Origin: Streptomyces sp. VRA16 Mangrove soil
Lineage (GTDB): Bacteria > Actinomycetota > Actinomycetes > Streptomycetales > Streptomycetaceae
Direction of reading: 5' to 3'
Assembly: GCF_017377775.1 (NCBI RefSeq)
Contig: NZ_JAFVLN010000019.1
Coordinates: 62,001-126,000 of the forward strand
Length of the DNA: 64,000 nt
This document shows, piece by piece, positions 42,804-50,628 of the stretch. The position numbers and the translations under genes were made by a program. The notes under the pieces are model-generated. The model searched no databases and was not told the DNA's origin. It saw only the letters and a program-made list of their open reading frames with translations. How positions within the stretch are numbered: the stretch's first letter is position 1; the number at the start of each line of letters is the position of its first letter.

Positions 42804-43709
42804 ATGGACATCGCCCTGCTGCGCACCTTTGTGACGGTCCATCGGGCCGGTTCCTTCACGCGCGCCGCAGCCCTGCTGGGGCTGTCGCAGCCGGCGGTGA
42901 CCTCCCAGATCCGCACGCTGGAGCGGCAGTTGGGGCGTCCGTTGTTCCTGCGTCAGGCGCGCGGCGTGACACCGACGAGCATCGGCGACGAGCTGGCGCA
43001 CAAGGCGGCCCCGCACCTCGACGCCCTCGTGGAGATCACCGAGACCGGGCTCGACGAGGAGTCCGCCGTCCGCACACTGCACCTCGCGGGCCCGCCCGAG
43101 TTCACCGCCGAGCGCGCCCTGCCCGCTCTCACCGCACTGACCAGGGACGACGGCCAGAGCGTCACCCTGCGAGCCTCTTTCGGCACCGCGGAGGAGACCT
43201 TGGAGGGGCTCGGCGCCGGACATCATGATCTGGCCATCACGACGGCCCGTCCGCGGGGCCCGCTGCTCACGGCGACTCCGCTCTGCGACGAGGAGCACGT
43301 CCTGGTCGCCGCGCCACGCTGGGCCGCCCGGATCGGCTCCGGAAAGCTGCACCGCGACGCGGCGCCCTCGCTGGAGAAGTTCCCGGTGGTCGAGGTGCAC
43401 GAATCGCTGCCCCTCGTCACGCGGTACTGGGCCGGGGTCTTCGATGCCCGACCCGTCGTCACCGGCACGGTCGTCGTGCCCGATCTACGGGCGGTGCTGG
43501 CCTGTGTGATCGCGGGCGCGGGGCTCGCCGTTCTGCCGCGCTATCTGTGCGATCCGGCCCTGGAGAGCGGCGAGATCGTCGCCCTGCTGGATCCGCCGGT
43601 GCCACCGCTGCGCACCTACTTCCTCGTCGTGCGGACCGGCACACTCGCCCTGCCGCACATCGCGCGGGCGCACGAGTGGTTGCTGCGCGCTGCCGTCGAC
43701 TGGTCGTGA
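42804..43709 (+). CDS. LysR family transcriptional regulator
   Basis: Encodes 301 residues. The winged helix is DIALLRTFVTVHRAGSFTRA then LGLSQPAVTSQIRTLERQLG; the LysR substrate domain spans about 90-295. Its cognate metabolite is unknown. It runs in the same direction as the Nudix gene that follows 59 nt later, and a parS-like site lies in that gap. The -10/-35 region before it is AT-rich (TTATTTATAG). Confidence 0.92.
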   Translation: MDIALLRTFVTVHRAGSFTRAAALLGLSQPAVTSQIRTLERQLGRPLFLRQARGVTPTSIGDELAHKAAPHLDALVEITETGLDEESAVRTLHLAGPPEFTAERALPALTALTRDDGQSVTLRASFGTAEETLEGLGAGHHDLAITTARPRGPLLTATPLCDEEHVLVAAPRWAARIGSGKLHRDAAPSLEKFPVVEVHESLPLVTRYWAGVFDARPVVTGTVVVPDLRAVLACVIAGAGLAVLPRYLCDPALESGEIVALLDPPVPPLRTYFLVVRTGTLALPHIARAHEWLLRAAVDWS

Positions 43710-43733
43710 GGGGGAGCGCACGCGGTGCGGAAT

Positions 43734-43747
43734 GTTTCACGTGGAAC
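43734..43747. promoter_or_regulatory. parS-like site with one mismatch
   Basis: GTTTCACGTGGAAC differs from parS by a single A to G change in the right arm. It is non-coding, between the LysR and Nudix genes. Central CACGTG is kept, so weak ParB binding is plausible. Confidence 0.55.
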
Positions 43748-43768
43748 CAGTCGGGCCACATTTCTCCC

Positions 43769-44251
43769 ATGACCGTCCGACCCGTGGTCAAGCGCACCGC
43801 ACGCGCCGTTCTGCTGGATGGCGACGACCTGATTCTGATCAAGCGGACCAAGCCCGGCATCGATCCGTACTGGCTGACTCCCGGTGGCGGAGTGGAGCCG
43901 GAGGACACGACCGTCGTGGACGCCCTGCACCGTGAGGTGCACGAGGAACTCGGCGCCAAGATCACCGATGTGGTGCCCTGCTTCGTGGACACCGTCGAGC
44001 ACATCGGCGAGGACGGTGGCGCCACCGGCGTGAAGGTCCAGCACTTCTTCGTCTGCCGCCTGGAGTCCATGGACCTCGGCCAGCGACACGGTCCCGAGAT
44101 CGACGAGCCCTGCGGCGAGTACGAGGTCGTACGGGTGCCCTTCACCCGCGTCGGCATCGCCTCGGTCCACCTGGTGCCGCTCTCGCTGCGCCACTACCTG
44201 GACGGCAACATCGAGGGCGTACGGGCGATGCACGCGCCCGATCTGGGCTGA
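43769..44251 (+). CDS. Nudix hydrolase
   Basis: Encodes 160 residues. The Nudix box is complete: GGGVEPEDTTVVDALHREVH then EELGA, matching Gx5Ex7REUxEExGU. It hydrolyses nucleoside diphosphate-X compounds; the substrate is not predictable. An upstream parS-like site lies within the 5' leader. Convergent with the flavohaemoglobin-like gene. Confidence 0.92.
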   Translation: MTVRPVVKRTARAVLLDGDDLILIKRTKPGIDPYWLTPGGGVEPEDTTVVDALHREVHEELGAKITDVVPCFVDTVEHIGEDGGATGVKVQHFFVCRLESMDLGQRHGPEIDEPCGEYEVVRVPFTRVGIASVHLVPLSLRHYLDGNIEGVRAMHAPDLG

Positions 44252-44314
44252 GACCCCGCGCCCGGCTCTTCGCTGTCCGTGCTGCCGGTGCTGTCCGTGC
44301 TGTCCGTACGCGAT

Positions 44315-45592
44315 TCAGTCCGCGGCCGCGACGAGCTCCTCCAGCGCGTCGTGCCGGATGCGGCTGCCCGGGATGCCGATGGAGCGCAGGGCGTCGACCC
44401 CACTGCGGATCATGCCGGGCGGGCCCGAGAGATAGGCGTCGTACTCGTTCCAGGGGCCGTACTCCCGCACCGCGTCCGGGAGCAGAAGGCGGCGCCGCTG
44501 GTCCACGACCGGCCGGACCGCGAGCCAGGGGTGGCTCCGCTGGAGGCGCAGCATCGTGTCGATGTCGTACAGGTCGTGGTCGGTGCGGGCGCCGTAGAAG
44601 ACCTCGACCGGGCGCCGCTCGCCGTGCTCGGCGACGTCCTCCACCAGCGCTTTGATGGGCGCGATACCGGTGCCGCCGCCCAGGCACAGCAGCCCGCTGT
44701 CGGTGGAGTGGTCGACCGTCATGGAGCCCGCGGGCGGGCCGAGGCGCAGCACGTCGCCGGGGCGGGCCCGGTGCACCAGGGCGTTGGAGACCCAGCCGGC
44801 CGGGACCGCCTTCACGTGGAACGAGAGCAGCCCGTCGGAGCGGGGCGCCGAGGCGAACGAGTAGTGCCGCCAGATCCGCGGCCACCACGGTGTCTCCAGG
44901 GTCGTGTACTGCCCGGCCAGGAACGGGTACGGATGGTCGGTCCGTACGGTCACCACCGCGATGTCGGGGGTGCGCAGATCGTGCGCGACGACCTCGCCGA
45001 GCCACCAGGCGGGTGCCTTCAGCTCGTCCTCCGCCGCCGCGTCGATCATGATCTGGGAGATCGTCGTGTACGTACGGACCCAGGCGGCCTCCGCCTCCGC
45101 GCTCCAGGTGGCGGGGGCGTAGTGGGTCAGTGCGGTGATGAGGCACTCGCCCACGGCCGGGTAGTGCTCGGGCCGGGTGCCGTACTTGCGGTGCCCACGC
45201 CCCAGGTTCTTCAGGTACGGGACGAGGACGAGTTTGTTGTCGATGTGCTCGGCGGCGGTCAGCAGCGCCCGCAGCAGCCGGTCGCGCTGGGCGTCCATCG
45301 CGGCGGGGAAGAGCTGGCGCAGTTCCGGGTGGCGCACGAAGAGCAGCGCGTAGAAGTACGACGTGGCCTGGTCGGCGACGGGCCCGATCTCCTCCATCGT
45401 GCGCCGCACGAGAAGCGCGTCCGGGGAGGCGTTGTCGCCCAGCGCCTGCACGGGACGGGGCCCGGGTAGGTGAGCGTCGGCGGCTTCCTGCGCGGGGCCG
45501 CCGGTGTCCGGTCCCGGGGTCCCGCGCGGCAGGAACCAGCCGCTCCCGCCGTCCGGACCGGAATCGGCCGACGCAGTGGTCGGAGCGTCCAT
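44315..45592 (-). CDS. Flavohaemoglobin-like protein (globin + ferredoxin reductase)
   Basis: Encodes 425 residues from ATG 45592. After a flexible Pro/Gly-rich N-terminus (about 1-60), a globin domain has LFVRHPELRQLFPAAMD and the proximal His in GRGHRKYGTRPEHYPAVGE. The reductase domain has the FAD motif RHYSFAS, a substrate-binding GDVLRLGPPAG and the NAD(P)H motif CLGGGTGIAPIKAL. Flavohaemoglobins turn NO into nitrate with O2 and NAD(P)H. The long N-terminal extension and differences from classical Hmp leave the NO role inferred. Confidence 0.9.
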   Translation of the reverse strand: MDAPTTASADSGPDGGSGWFLPRGTPGPDTGGPAQEAADAHLPGPRPVQALGDNASPDALLVRRTMEEIGPVADQATSYFYALLFVRHPELRQLFPAAMDAQRDRLLRALLTAAEHIDNKLVLVPYLKNLGRGHRKYGTRPEHYPAVGECLITALTHYAPATWSAEAEAAWVRTYTTISQIMIDAAAEDELKAPAWWLGEVVAHDLRTPDIAVVTVRTDHPYPFLAGQYTTLETPWWPRIWRHYSFASAPRSDGLLSFHVKAVPAGWVSNALVHRARPGDVLRLGPPAGSMTVDHSTDSGLLCLGGGTGIAPIKALVEDVAEHGERRPVEVFYGARTDHDLYDIDTMLRLQRSHPWLAVRPVVDQRRRLLLPDAVREYGPWNEYDAYLSGPPGMIRSGVDALRSIGIPGSRIRHDALEELVAAAD

Positions 45593-45945
45593 GCTGTGCC
45601 TCGCCTCGAACGTTTTCGGCTGCCAATGCGGCGCCACATTGAACACTGCATTCCGGCCCGCTACGGACAAGTAAGGCGTGAATGTGACATTGTCCGCAGT
45701 CTTCTCTCCGCAGCCTGCCACCTGATCTCAATTAGCAGAACGCATAACGGAAAATGCCGGTATTCGATCTCTCCGTACAGTTAGGCTGCGTCGGCCTGCG
45801 TGCGTCGCGGGCTCCGGCCGGGCCATGGCCCGGCCCGGTTCGGACGGAAACCGGAAGCGACCATACCGGCAGCTGCCGAGGCCACGGGCCCCTCCCCCCA
45901 CCACCACCGAATACGGTGGCCCGCGCACTCCTGCAATTCGTTCAA
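45593..45945. other. 353 bp gap upstream of the flavohaemoglobin-like gene
   Basis: No gene is supported. The stretch is AT-rich around 45690-45780, so a promoter of the downstream minus-strand gene is expected there. I see no clear NsrR or Rex operator. Confidence 0.4.
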
Positions 45946-46584
45946 TTAACGGGCGGGCCGCACCAATTCGTACGCCTGGCGGAGATCACTGCCCCTATAG
46001 GAGTGCGTGGCGAGCCCCGCGACATGGTGATCCGCATTGACCGCGACGGATACCGGAACGGCACCGAAGAGTTCCACGTCCGACTGCGAATCGCCGTACG
46101 CAATACAGTCCTGTCGGCCCACTCCGAGCTCTTCGCAGAGGCGGTCCGCGATCTTCACTTTGGCCGCGGCGCTGAGCACCCCGGCGGGGTCGACGGGCTC
46201 GGTGAACGGAACGGCCGGGAAGCGCGATCCGTACGCCGCGTGCGCGCCCCACGCCGTCAGCCGCTCCACGAAGAAGGACGGCGACAGTGAGATGACCGCG
46301 CAGTAGTCGCCGCCCTCGCGGATCCGGGCCCAGGTCTCCCGGATCCCGCCCAGCCAGGGCGCCCCCTCGAACGCGGCCTCGACATGGGCGTCCTGCAGCC
46401 GGGACCACAGGGCGTGGATGCGCAGCGCGTACTCGGGCGGGCCGATGCGCTGCGCGCCGATCTCGGCGTCCAGCGCCAGCGCCTCGGCCTCCAGACCGAG
46501 CTGCCGGGATATCTGTACGGGCGCCGTCGTTCCGGGCAGCAGCGTCCCGTCGAGGTCGAAGAGATGAAGTCTCGGTCGCGTCAT
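45946..46584 (-). CDS. HAD-superfamily hydrolase, PSP-like
   Basis: Encodes 212 residues. HAD motif I is LFDLDGTLLPGTT; motif II the Ser in VISLSPSFFVERL; motif III the Lys in AAKVKIADRL; motif IV AYGDSQSDVELF. This is the subfamily IB pattern of phosphoserine phosphatases. A -10 TAGCGT lies 8 nt before the ATG, so a near-leaderless start is plausible. Substrate unknown. Confidence 0.9.
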   Translation of the reverse strand: MTRPRLHLFDLDGTLLPGTTAPVQISRQLGLEAEALALDAEIGAQRIGPPEYALRIHALWSRLQDAHVEAAFEGAPWLGGIRETWARIREGGDYCAVISLSPSFFVERLTAWGAHAAYGSRFPAVPFTEPVDPAGVLSAAAKVKIADRLCEELGVGRQDCIAYGDSQSDVELFGAVPVSVAVNADHHVAGLATHSYRGSDLRQAYELVRPAR

Positions 46585-46654
46585 GGTCGCCGACGCTAAC
46601 CTTCTGGGCCGCTCCTGGTGTCCTGTGGGCTGCGAGGAACGGTCCGCGCGCGGT

Positions 46655-46668
46655 GTTTCACGTGAAAC
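46655..46668. promoter_or_regulatory. parS site
   Basis: Perfect GTTTCACGTGAAAC in the gap between the HAD gene and the GNAT gene, which diverge. It is 10,010 bp from the parS at 36645. Confidence 0.95.
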
Positions 46669-46785
46669 GCGACACTCGCGACGCCCGGCCCGCGGGCCCC
46701 GTCCGGCGCCGACGTGGCCGAAAGCACCGGGTCACTGCGGGCAAAGTGGTGGACGGCACGGGCCAAGTCCGACAGCCTGACCTGC

Positions 46786-47652
46786 GTGTCGACACCTTCC
46801 CTCTCCGACCTGCCCATCCGCCGCCTCACCCGCGGCGACCTCCACGCCTGCGCCGACCTCTCGGAGGACCGTGGTTGGCCCCGCGAAGAACACAAGTGGG
46901 GTCTGCTGCTGAGTGCCGGTACCGGCTACGGCATCGACGACCCCGCAGGTGGTCTCGTCGGCGCCTGCGTGGTGACCGAATACGGGCCGGGGCGACGGCC
47001 AGAGCTCGGCGCGATCGGCATGGTCCTGGTCGCCGAACGCCATGCGCGCCAGGGGGTCGGCAGGCGCCTGATGCAGTACGTCGTCGGGCAGGCGGGGCCG
47101 ACACCGCTGACGCTGCACGCGACGCCCAACGGGCGGCCGCTCTACGAGGAGCTGGGGTTCAAGGTCACCGGCCGGGCCGAGATGGTGCGCGGCCGCTTCA
47201 CCGCGGACGGCCACAGCGACAGCGTCGCCACGCGCCCGGCCACCGCCGAGGACCTCTCGGCGATCCTGCGTCTGGACGCCGAGGTGTTCGGCCCGGACCG
47301 CACGCATGTCCTCACGCGGCTGCCGGCCTTCGCGGACCAGCTGCGTGTGGCGGAGAAGGGCGGCGAGCTGATCGGCTACGCGGCGGCCTGGCCCAACATG
47401 GACACGCATGTCGTCGGCCCGCTGATCGCCCGTGACACCGAGACCGCGAAGGCGCTGGTGGCCTCGCTGGCGGCGGGCACGGACCGGCCGCTGCGCACCG
47501 ACATCGACGTACGCCACGAGGAGCTGCTGGCGTGGGTGAAGGAGCGTGGCCTCGAAGGGGTCGCCTTCAACGCGGTGATGACCTACGGCACCCCGGAACT
47601 GCCCGGTGACTGGACCCGCCGGTTCGCCCCGCTGACGGTCGCGGCGGGCTGA
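46786..47652 (+). CDS. Double GNAT-domain acetyltransferase
   Basis: Encodes 288 residues from GTG 46786. The first GNAT domain (about 5-140) carries the acetyl-CoA loop VLVAERHARQGVGRRLMQY and ends ATPNGRPLYEELGFKV. The second half (about 150-285) is a shorter GNAT-like domain (ATRPATAEDLSAILRLDAEV). This is the layout of the YitI/Acetyltransf_18 group. Substrate unknown. Convergent with the HbpS-like gene. Confidence 0.88.
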   Translation: MSTPSLSDLPIRRLTRGDLHACADLSEDRGWPREEHKWGLLLSAGTGYGIDDPAGGLVGACVVTEYGPGRRPELGAIGMVLVAERHARQGVGRRLMQYVVGQAGPTPLTLHATPNGRPLYEELGFKVTGRAEMVRGRFTADGHSDSVATRPATAEDLSAILRLDAEVFGPDRTHVLTRLPAFADQLRVAEKGGELIGYAAAWPNMDTHVVGPLIARDTETAKALVASLAAGTDRPLRTDIDVRHEELLAWVKERGLEGVAFNAVMTYGTPELPGDWTRRFAPLTVAAG

Positions 47653-47675
47653 GTCGGACCGCTCCGGACACGGCA

Positions 47676-47715
47676 CAGCCCCCGGGCGCCCGCGCGATGC
47701 GGGGCTCGGGGGCTG
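47676..47715. terminator. Terminator between the GNAT and HbpS-like genes
   Basis: Stem CAGCCCCCG / CGGGGGCTG, 9 bp, enclosing a 22 nt GC-rich loop that can pair further. In the gap of two convergent genes. Confidence 0.55.
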
Positions 47716-47760
47716 CTCCATGTGCGGACTGCTCCGCGTGCGGCTGTTGCCTGAGGAGGC

Positions 47761-48183
47761 TCAGGCGAGGGTGTCGACGGCCTCGGTGGCGAAGCCGTGG
47801 TCCTGCTCGGGCGCACCGCCACCGACCCCGACGGCGCCGATGAGACGGCCGTCGCGGTGGACCGGGAGTCCGCCGGCGATGAACAGCAGCGGCTGGTCGA
47901 GGGCGGTGGGCAGGCTGTGGAACGGCCCGTCCGGCTTGACCAGGTCGACGAGGTCGGCGGTCGGGGCGCCGAGCTGCAGCGCGGTGTACGCCTTGCGCGT
48001 GCTGGTCTCGCCGGAGATGAGGACGGCGCGGTCGTCGCGGCGGAAGGCCAGGAGGTGGCCGCCGGCGTCGAGGACGGTGACGCTGACGGGCACACCGGCC
48101 GCCTCGGCGGCGGCGCGGGCGACGGAGACGAGCTTCTCGGCGTCGTCGATGGTGAGGGGCGCGACAGCGGTGGGGGTGGTCAT
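47761..48183 (-). CDS. GlcG/HbpS family haem-binding protein
   Basis: Encodes 140 residues, one GlcG/HbpS domain (DUF336): LTIDDAEKLVSVARAAAEAA, VSVTVLDAGGHLLAFRRDD, KAYTALQLGAPTADLVDL and GGLPVHRDGRLIGAVGVGGG. HbpS of S. reticuli is secreted, binds haem and iron and signals through SenS/SenR; here no signal peptide is seen and no senSR is adjacent, so the protein is likely cytosolic and its role unclear. AAGGAG ribosome site. Sits after the MFS gene on the same strand. Confidence 0.88.
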   Translation of the reverse strand: MTTPTAVAPLTIDDAEKLVSVARAAAEAAGVPVSVTVLDAGGHLLAFRRDDRAVLISGETSTRKAYTALQLGAPTADLVDLVKPDGPFHSLPTALDQPLLFIAGGLPVHRDGRLIGAVGVGGGAPEQDHGFATEAVDTLA

Positions 48184-48269
48184 GAGGGGGTGCTCCTTGC
48201 GAGGTGCTGCTGGTTGGTGCGGATTGCTTCGGTGAGTGGTCAGAGGTGGCCGGGAGGCCGGGGCTGCGG

Positions 48270-49475
48270 TCAGTGGTGGACCGGCTCGGCCTGCCGCTGC
48301 CCGGCGCCCGCGACGACGAGGCTCGGCGCGGCCGTGCGGCGCTCCAGGACGGCCGACACGACGGCGAGGACGAGGGCGCCGGCCGCGAGGGCGGCACCGA
48401 CCCAGTTGGGGGCGGTGTAGCCGAGCCCCGCGGAGATCACGATGCCGCCGAGCCAGGCGGACAGCGCGTTGCCCGCGTTGAAGGCGCCGATGTTGACCGC
48501 CGAGGCGAGCGTCGGGGCGCCGGACGCCTGGTCGAGGACCCGCTTCTGCAGCGGCGGCACGGTCGCGAAGCCGAGCGCGCCGATCAGGGCGATGGTGATC
48601 GCGGCCAGGAACTTGTTGTGCGCGGTGACCGTGAAGAGGCCGAGCACGAGGGCGAGGGCGCCCAGGGAGACGTACAGCATCGGCATCAGGGCGCGGTCGG
48701 CGAACTTGCCGCCGACGAGATTGCCGCCCACCATGCCGAGTCCGAAGAGGACGAGCAGCCAGGTCACGGAGGACTCGGCGAATCCGGCGACGTTGGTCAT
48801 CATCGGAGTGATGTAGGTGATCGCCGCGAAGACACCGCCGAAGCCGAGCACGGTCATCGCCATGGCGAGCAGGACCTGCACGTTCTTGAAGGCGGCGATC
48901 TCATGCCGGAGGTGCACGCCCTCGGGCTTGGGCATGTCCGGTACGAGCTTGGCGATGCCGGCCAGACCGATGACACCGAGCGCGGCGACGATCGCGAAGG
49001 TCACGCGCCAGCCGATGTTCTGGCCGATGAGGGTGCCGAGCGGGACGCCGACGACGTTGGCCACGGTCAGGCCGGTGAACATCATGGCGATCGCTCCGGC
49101 CTTCTTCTGCGGGGCGACCAGTTCGGCGGCGACGACCGAGCCGATGCCGAAGAACGCGCCGTGGGCGAGCGAGGCGACCACACGGCCGATCAGCATGACG
49201 GCGAAGACGGGGGCCACGGCGGAGAGCAGGTTGCCGACGATGAAGAAGCCCATCAGCACCATCAGCATCCGCTTGCGGGGGATCTTGGTGCCCAGGACGG
49301 TCATCAGCGGGGCGCCGAGCATGACGCCGACGGCGTAGCCCGTCACCAGGAATCCGGCCGTCGGGATGGAGACTCCGAAGTCACCCGCGACCTGAGGGAG
49401 AAGTCCCATGATCACGAATTCCGTGGTTCCGATCCCGAAGGCCCCGATCGCGAGGGCCAGAAGCGCGAGAGGCAT
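48270..49475 (-). CDS. MFS drug efflux transporter, DHA1 type
   Basis: Encodes 401 residues from ATG 49475 with GGAAGGTG upstream. Twelve helices can be drawn. The family marks are TTEFVIMGLLPQVAGDFGVS at the first loop and motif A LGTKIPRKRMLMV between helices 2 and 3; motif C TGLTVANVVGVPLGTLIG near helix 5 is the antiporter motif of DHA1 pumps such as Cmx/AraJ. Divergent from a marR gene, whose product probably represses it. The drug is unknown. Confidence 0.92.
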   Translation of the reverse strand: MPLALLALAIGAFGIGTTEFVIMGLLPQVAGDFGVSIPTAGFLVTGYAVGVMLGAPLMTVLGTKIPRKRMLMVLMGFFIVGNLLSAVAPVFAVMLIGRVVASLAHGAFFGIGSVVAAELVAPQKKAGAIAMMFTGLTVANVVGVPLGTLIGQNIGWRVTFAIVAALGVIGLAGIAKLVPDMPKPEGVHLRHEIAAFKNVQVLLAMAMTVLGFGGVFAAITYITPMMTNVAGFAESSVTWLLVLFGLGMVGGNLVGGKFADRALMPMLYVSLGALALVLGLFTVTAHNKFLAAITIALIGALGFATVPPLQKRVLDQASGAPTLASAVNIGAFNAGNALSAWLGGIVISAGLGYTAPNWVGAALAAGALVLAVVSAVLERRTAAPSLVVAGAGQRQAEPVHH

Positions 49476-49525
49476 GGGGTTCACCTTCCCAGACTGTTGC
49501 GGATGCGCTTTACGAGACCTCACAA

Positions 49526-49570
49526 TAATTGCAGACGCCGGTTAATTGCAAACGCGGGCAATCGCGATGC
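49526..49570. promoter_or_regulatory. Candidate MarR operator between MFS and marR
   Basis: TAATTGCAGACGCCGG and TTAATTGCAAACGCGG repeat with a 16 bp spacing, and the second repeat is part of TTGC-N8-GCAA (inverted). The gap is only 145 bp and holds both divergent promoters; a -10-like TATCCT lies at 49577-49582. Confidence 0.5.
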
Positions 49571-49620
49571 ATCGACTATCCTGGTGTGCAGCCGCTCCGG
49601 GACGGAGGATTGGACGAGCC

Positions 49621-50079
49621 ATGACCGCCACAGACCCCGCACTCACCGCCCTCTCCCAAGGGTGGTGCGCCCTCTCCCTGCTGCACGGGAGGATCGAGGC
49701 CCATATCGAGCGCGCCCTGCAGACCGGGCACGATCTGAGCGTGCGCGAGTACTCCCTGCTCGACGTGCTGAGCCGCCAGCACGACGGCGAGGGCGGCCAC
49801 CTCCAGATGAAGCAGGTGGCCGACGCCGTCGTCCTCAGCCAGAGCGCCACGACCCGCCTGGTGACCCGCCTGGAGGACCGCGGTCTGCTGCAGCGCTACC
49901 TGTGCCCCACCGACCGGCGCGGCATCTACACGAATGTCTCCGAGGCCGGCCTGAAGCTCCTGGAGGAGGCCCGCCCGACCAACCAGGCCGCCCTGCGCGA
50001 GGCTCTCGACGCCGCCGCCGAGAACCCTGAGCTCGCCCCCTTGGTCAGGGCTGTCGAGGAGTTGCGCGTACCCGCCTGA
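49621..50079 (+). CDS. MarR family transcriptional regulator
   Basis: Encodes 152 residues. Winged-helix core: HDLSVREYSLLDVLSRQ, LQMKQVADAVVLSQSATTRL and VTRLEDRGLLQRYLCPTDRR, with dimerising helices at each end. Divergent from an MFS pump and flanked by the repeat noted as operator; drug-sensing repression of that pump is the natural inference. GGAGG about 12 nt before the ATG. Confidence 0.93.
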   Translation: MTATDPALTALSQGWCALSLLHGRIEAHIERALQTGHDLSVREYSLLDVLSRQHDGEGGHLQMKQVADAVVLSQSATTRLVTRLEDRGLLQRYLCPTDRRGIYTNVSEAGLKLLEEARPTNQAALREALDAAAENPELAPLVRAVEELRVPA

Positions 50080-50095
50080 GTTCCCGCCGCCCCTC

Positions 50096-50101
50096 TAGGC
50101 T
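50096..50101 (+). promoter_or_regulatory. -10 element of the GNAT gene, leaderless start
   Basis: TAGGCT ends 6 nt before the ATG at 50108; no ribosome site lies between. Confidence 0.5.
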
Positions 50102-50107
50102 GCCGTC

Positions 50108-50560
50108 ATGGGAGATCTTGAAATAAGGGCGGCCACGGCCGAGGACGTACCGGCGATCGTCGCGATGCTGGCGGACGATCCGCTGGGCGCACAGCGCGAG
50201 TCGCCGGACGACCTCACTCCGTACCTCGCCGCGCAGGCCCGCCTGGCCGCCGACCCGAACCAGCACCTGGTCGTCGCCGTCCGGGACGGCCGGGTCGTCG
50301 GCACCCTTCAGCTCACCCTCGTTCCCGGGCTCTCCCGCAAGGGCTCCACCCGCTCGATCATCGAGGGCGTACGCATCCACGCCGACGAGCGCGGCAGCGG
50401 GCTCGGGACGCATCTCATGACCTGGGCCGTCGACGAATCCCGGCGCCAGGACTGCCAGTTGGTGCAGCTGACCTCGGACGCCACCCGCACCGACGCGCAC
50501 CGCTTCTACGAGCGCCTCGGCTTCGTGGCGTCCCACGTGGGGTTCAAACTCCAGCTGTGA
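50108..50560 (+). CDS. GNAT family N-acetyltransferase
   Basis: Encodes 150 residues. Acetyl-CoA motif: GVRIHADERGSGLGTHLMTW, with VVGTLQLTLVPGLSRKGST before it and FYERLGFVASHVGF at the end. Substrate unknown. Follows marR closely but has its own -10. Convergent with the serine hydrolase gene across the 38 bp palindrome. Confidence 0.9.
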   Translation: MGDLEIRAATAEDVPAIVAMLADDPLGAQRESPDDLTPYLAAQARLAADPNQHLVVAVRDGRVVGTLQLTLVPGLSRKGSTRSIIEGVRIHADERGSGLGTHLMTWAVDESRRQDCQLVQLTSDATRTDAHRFYERLGFVASHVGFKLQL

Positions 50561-50575
50561 GAGGCCGTGCAAGAG

Positions 50576-50613
50576 CGGTGTGCGCTCGTTTCACGTGAAA
50601 CGAGCGCACACCG
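50576..50613. terminator. 38 bp perfect palindrome, parS in a terminator-like hairpin
   Basis: Left arm CGGTGTGCGCTCGTTTCAC and its exact reverse complement meet at 50594/50595, with parS (GTTTCACGTGAAAC, 50588-50601) in the centre. It sits between the ends of two convergent genes, 15 bp after the one stop and 15 bp before the other. As RNA, either strand would fold into a 17 bp stem with a short loop. So a bidirectional terminator role and ParB binding are both plausible. Confidence 0.85.
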
Positions 50614-50628
50614 TGTCGATCCGGCTCC

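Noticed and set aside
44806..44826. CACGTG motif in the flavohaemoglobin-like gene resembling parS
   Set aside because: The matching core TTCACGTGGAA differs from parS at three of fourteen positions and lies in conserved coding sequence.
45593..45945. NsrR-type operator upstream of the flavohaemoglobin-like gene
   Set aside because: The AT-rich imperfect repeats there do not match the known NsrR half sites well enough to claim.
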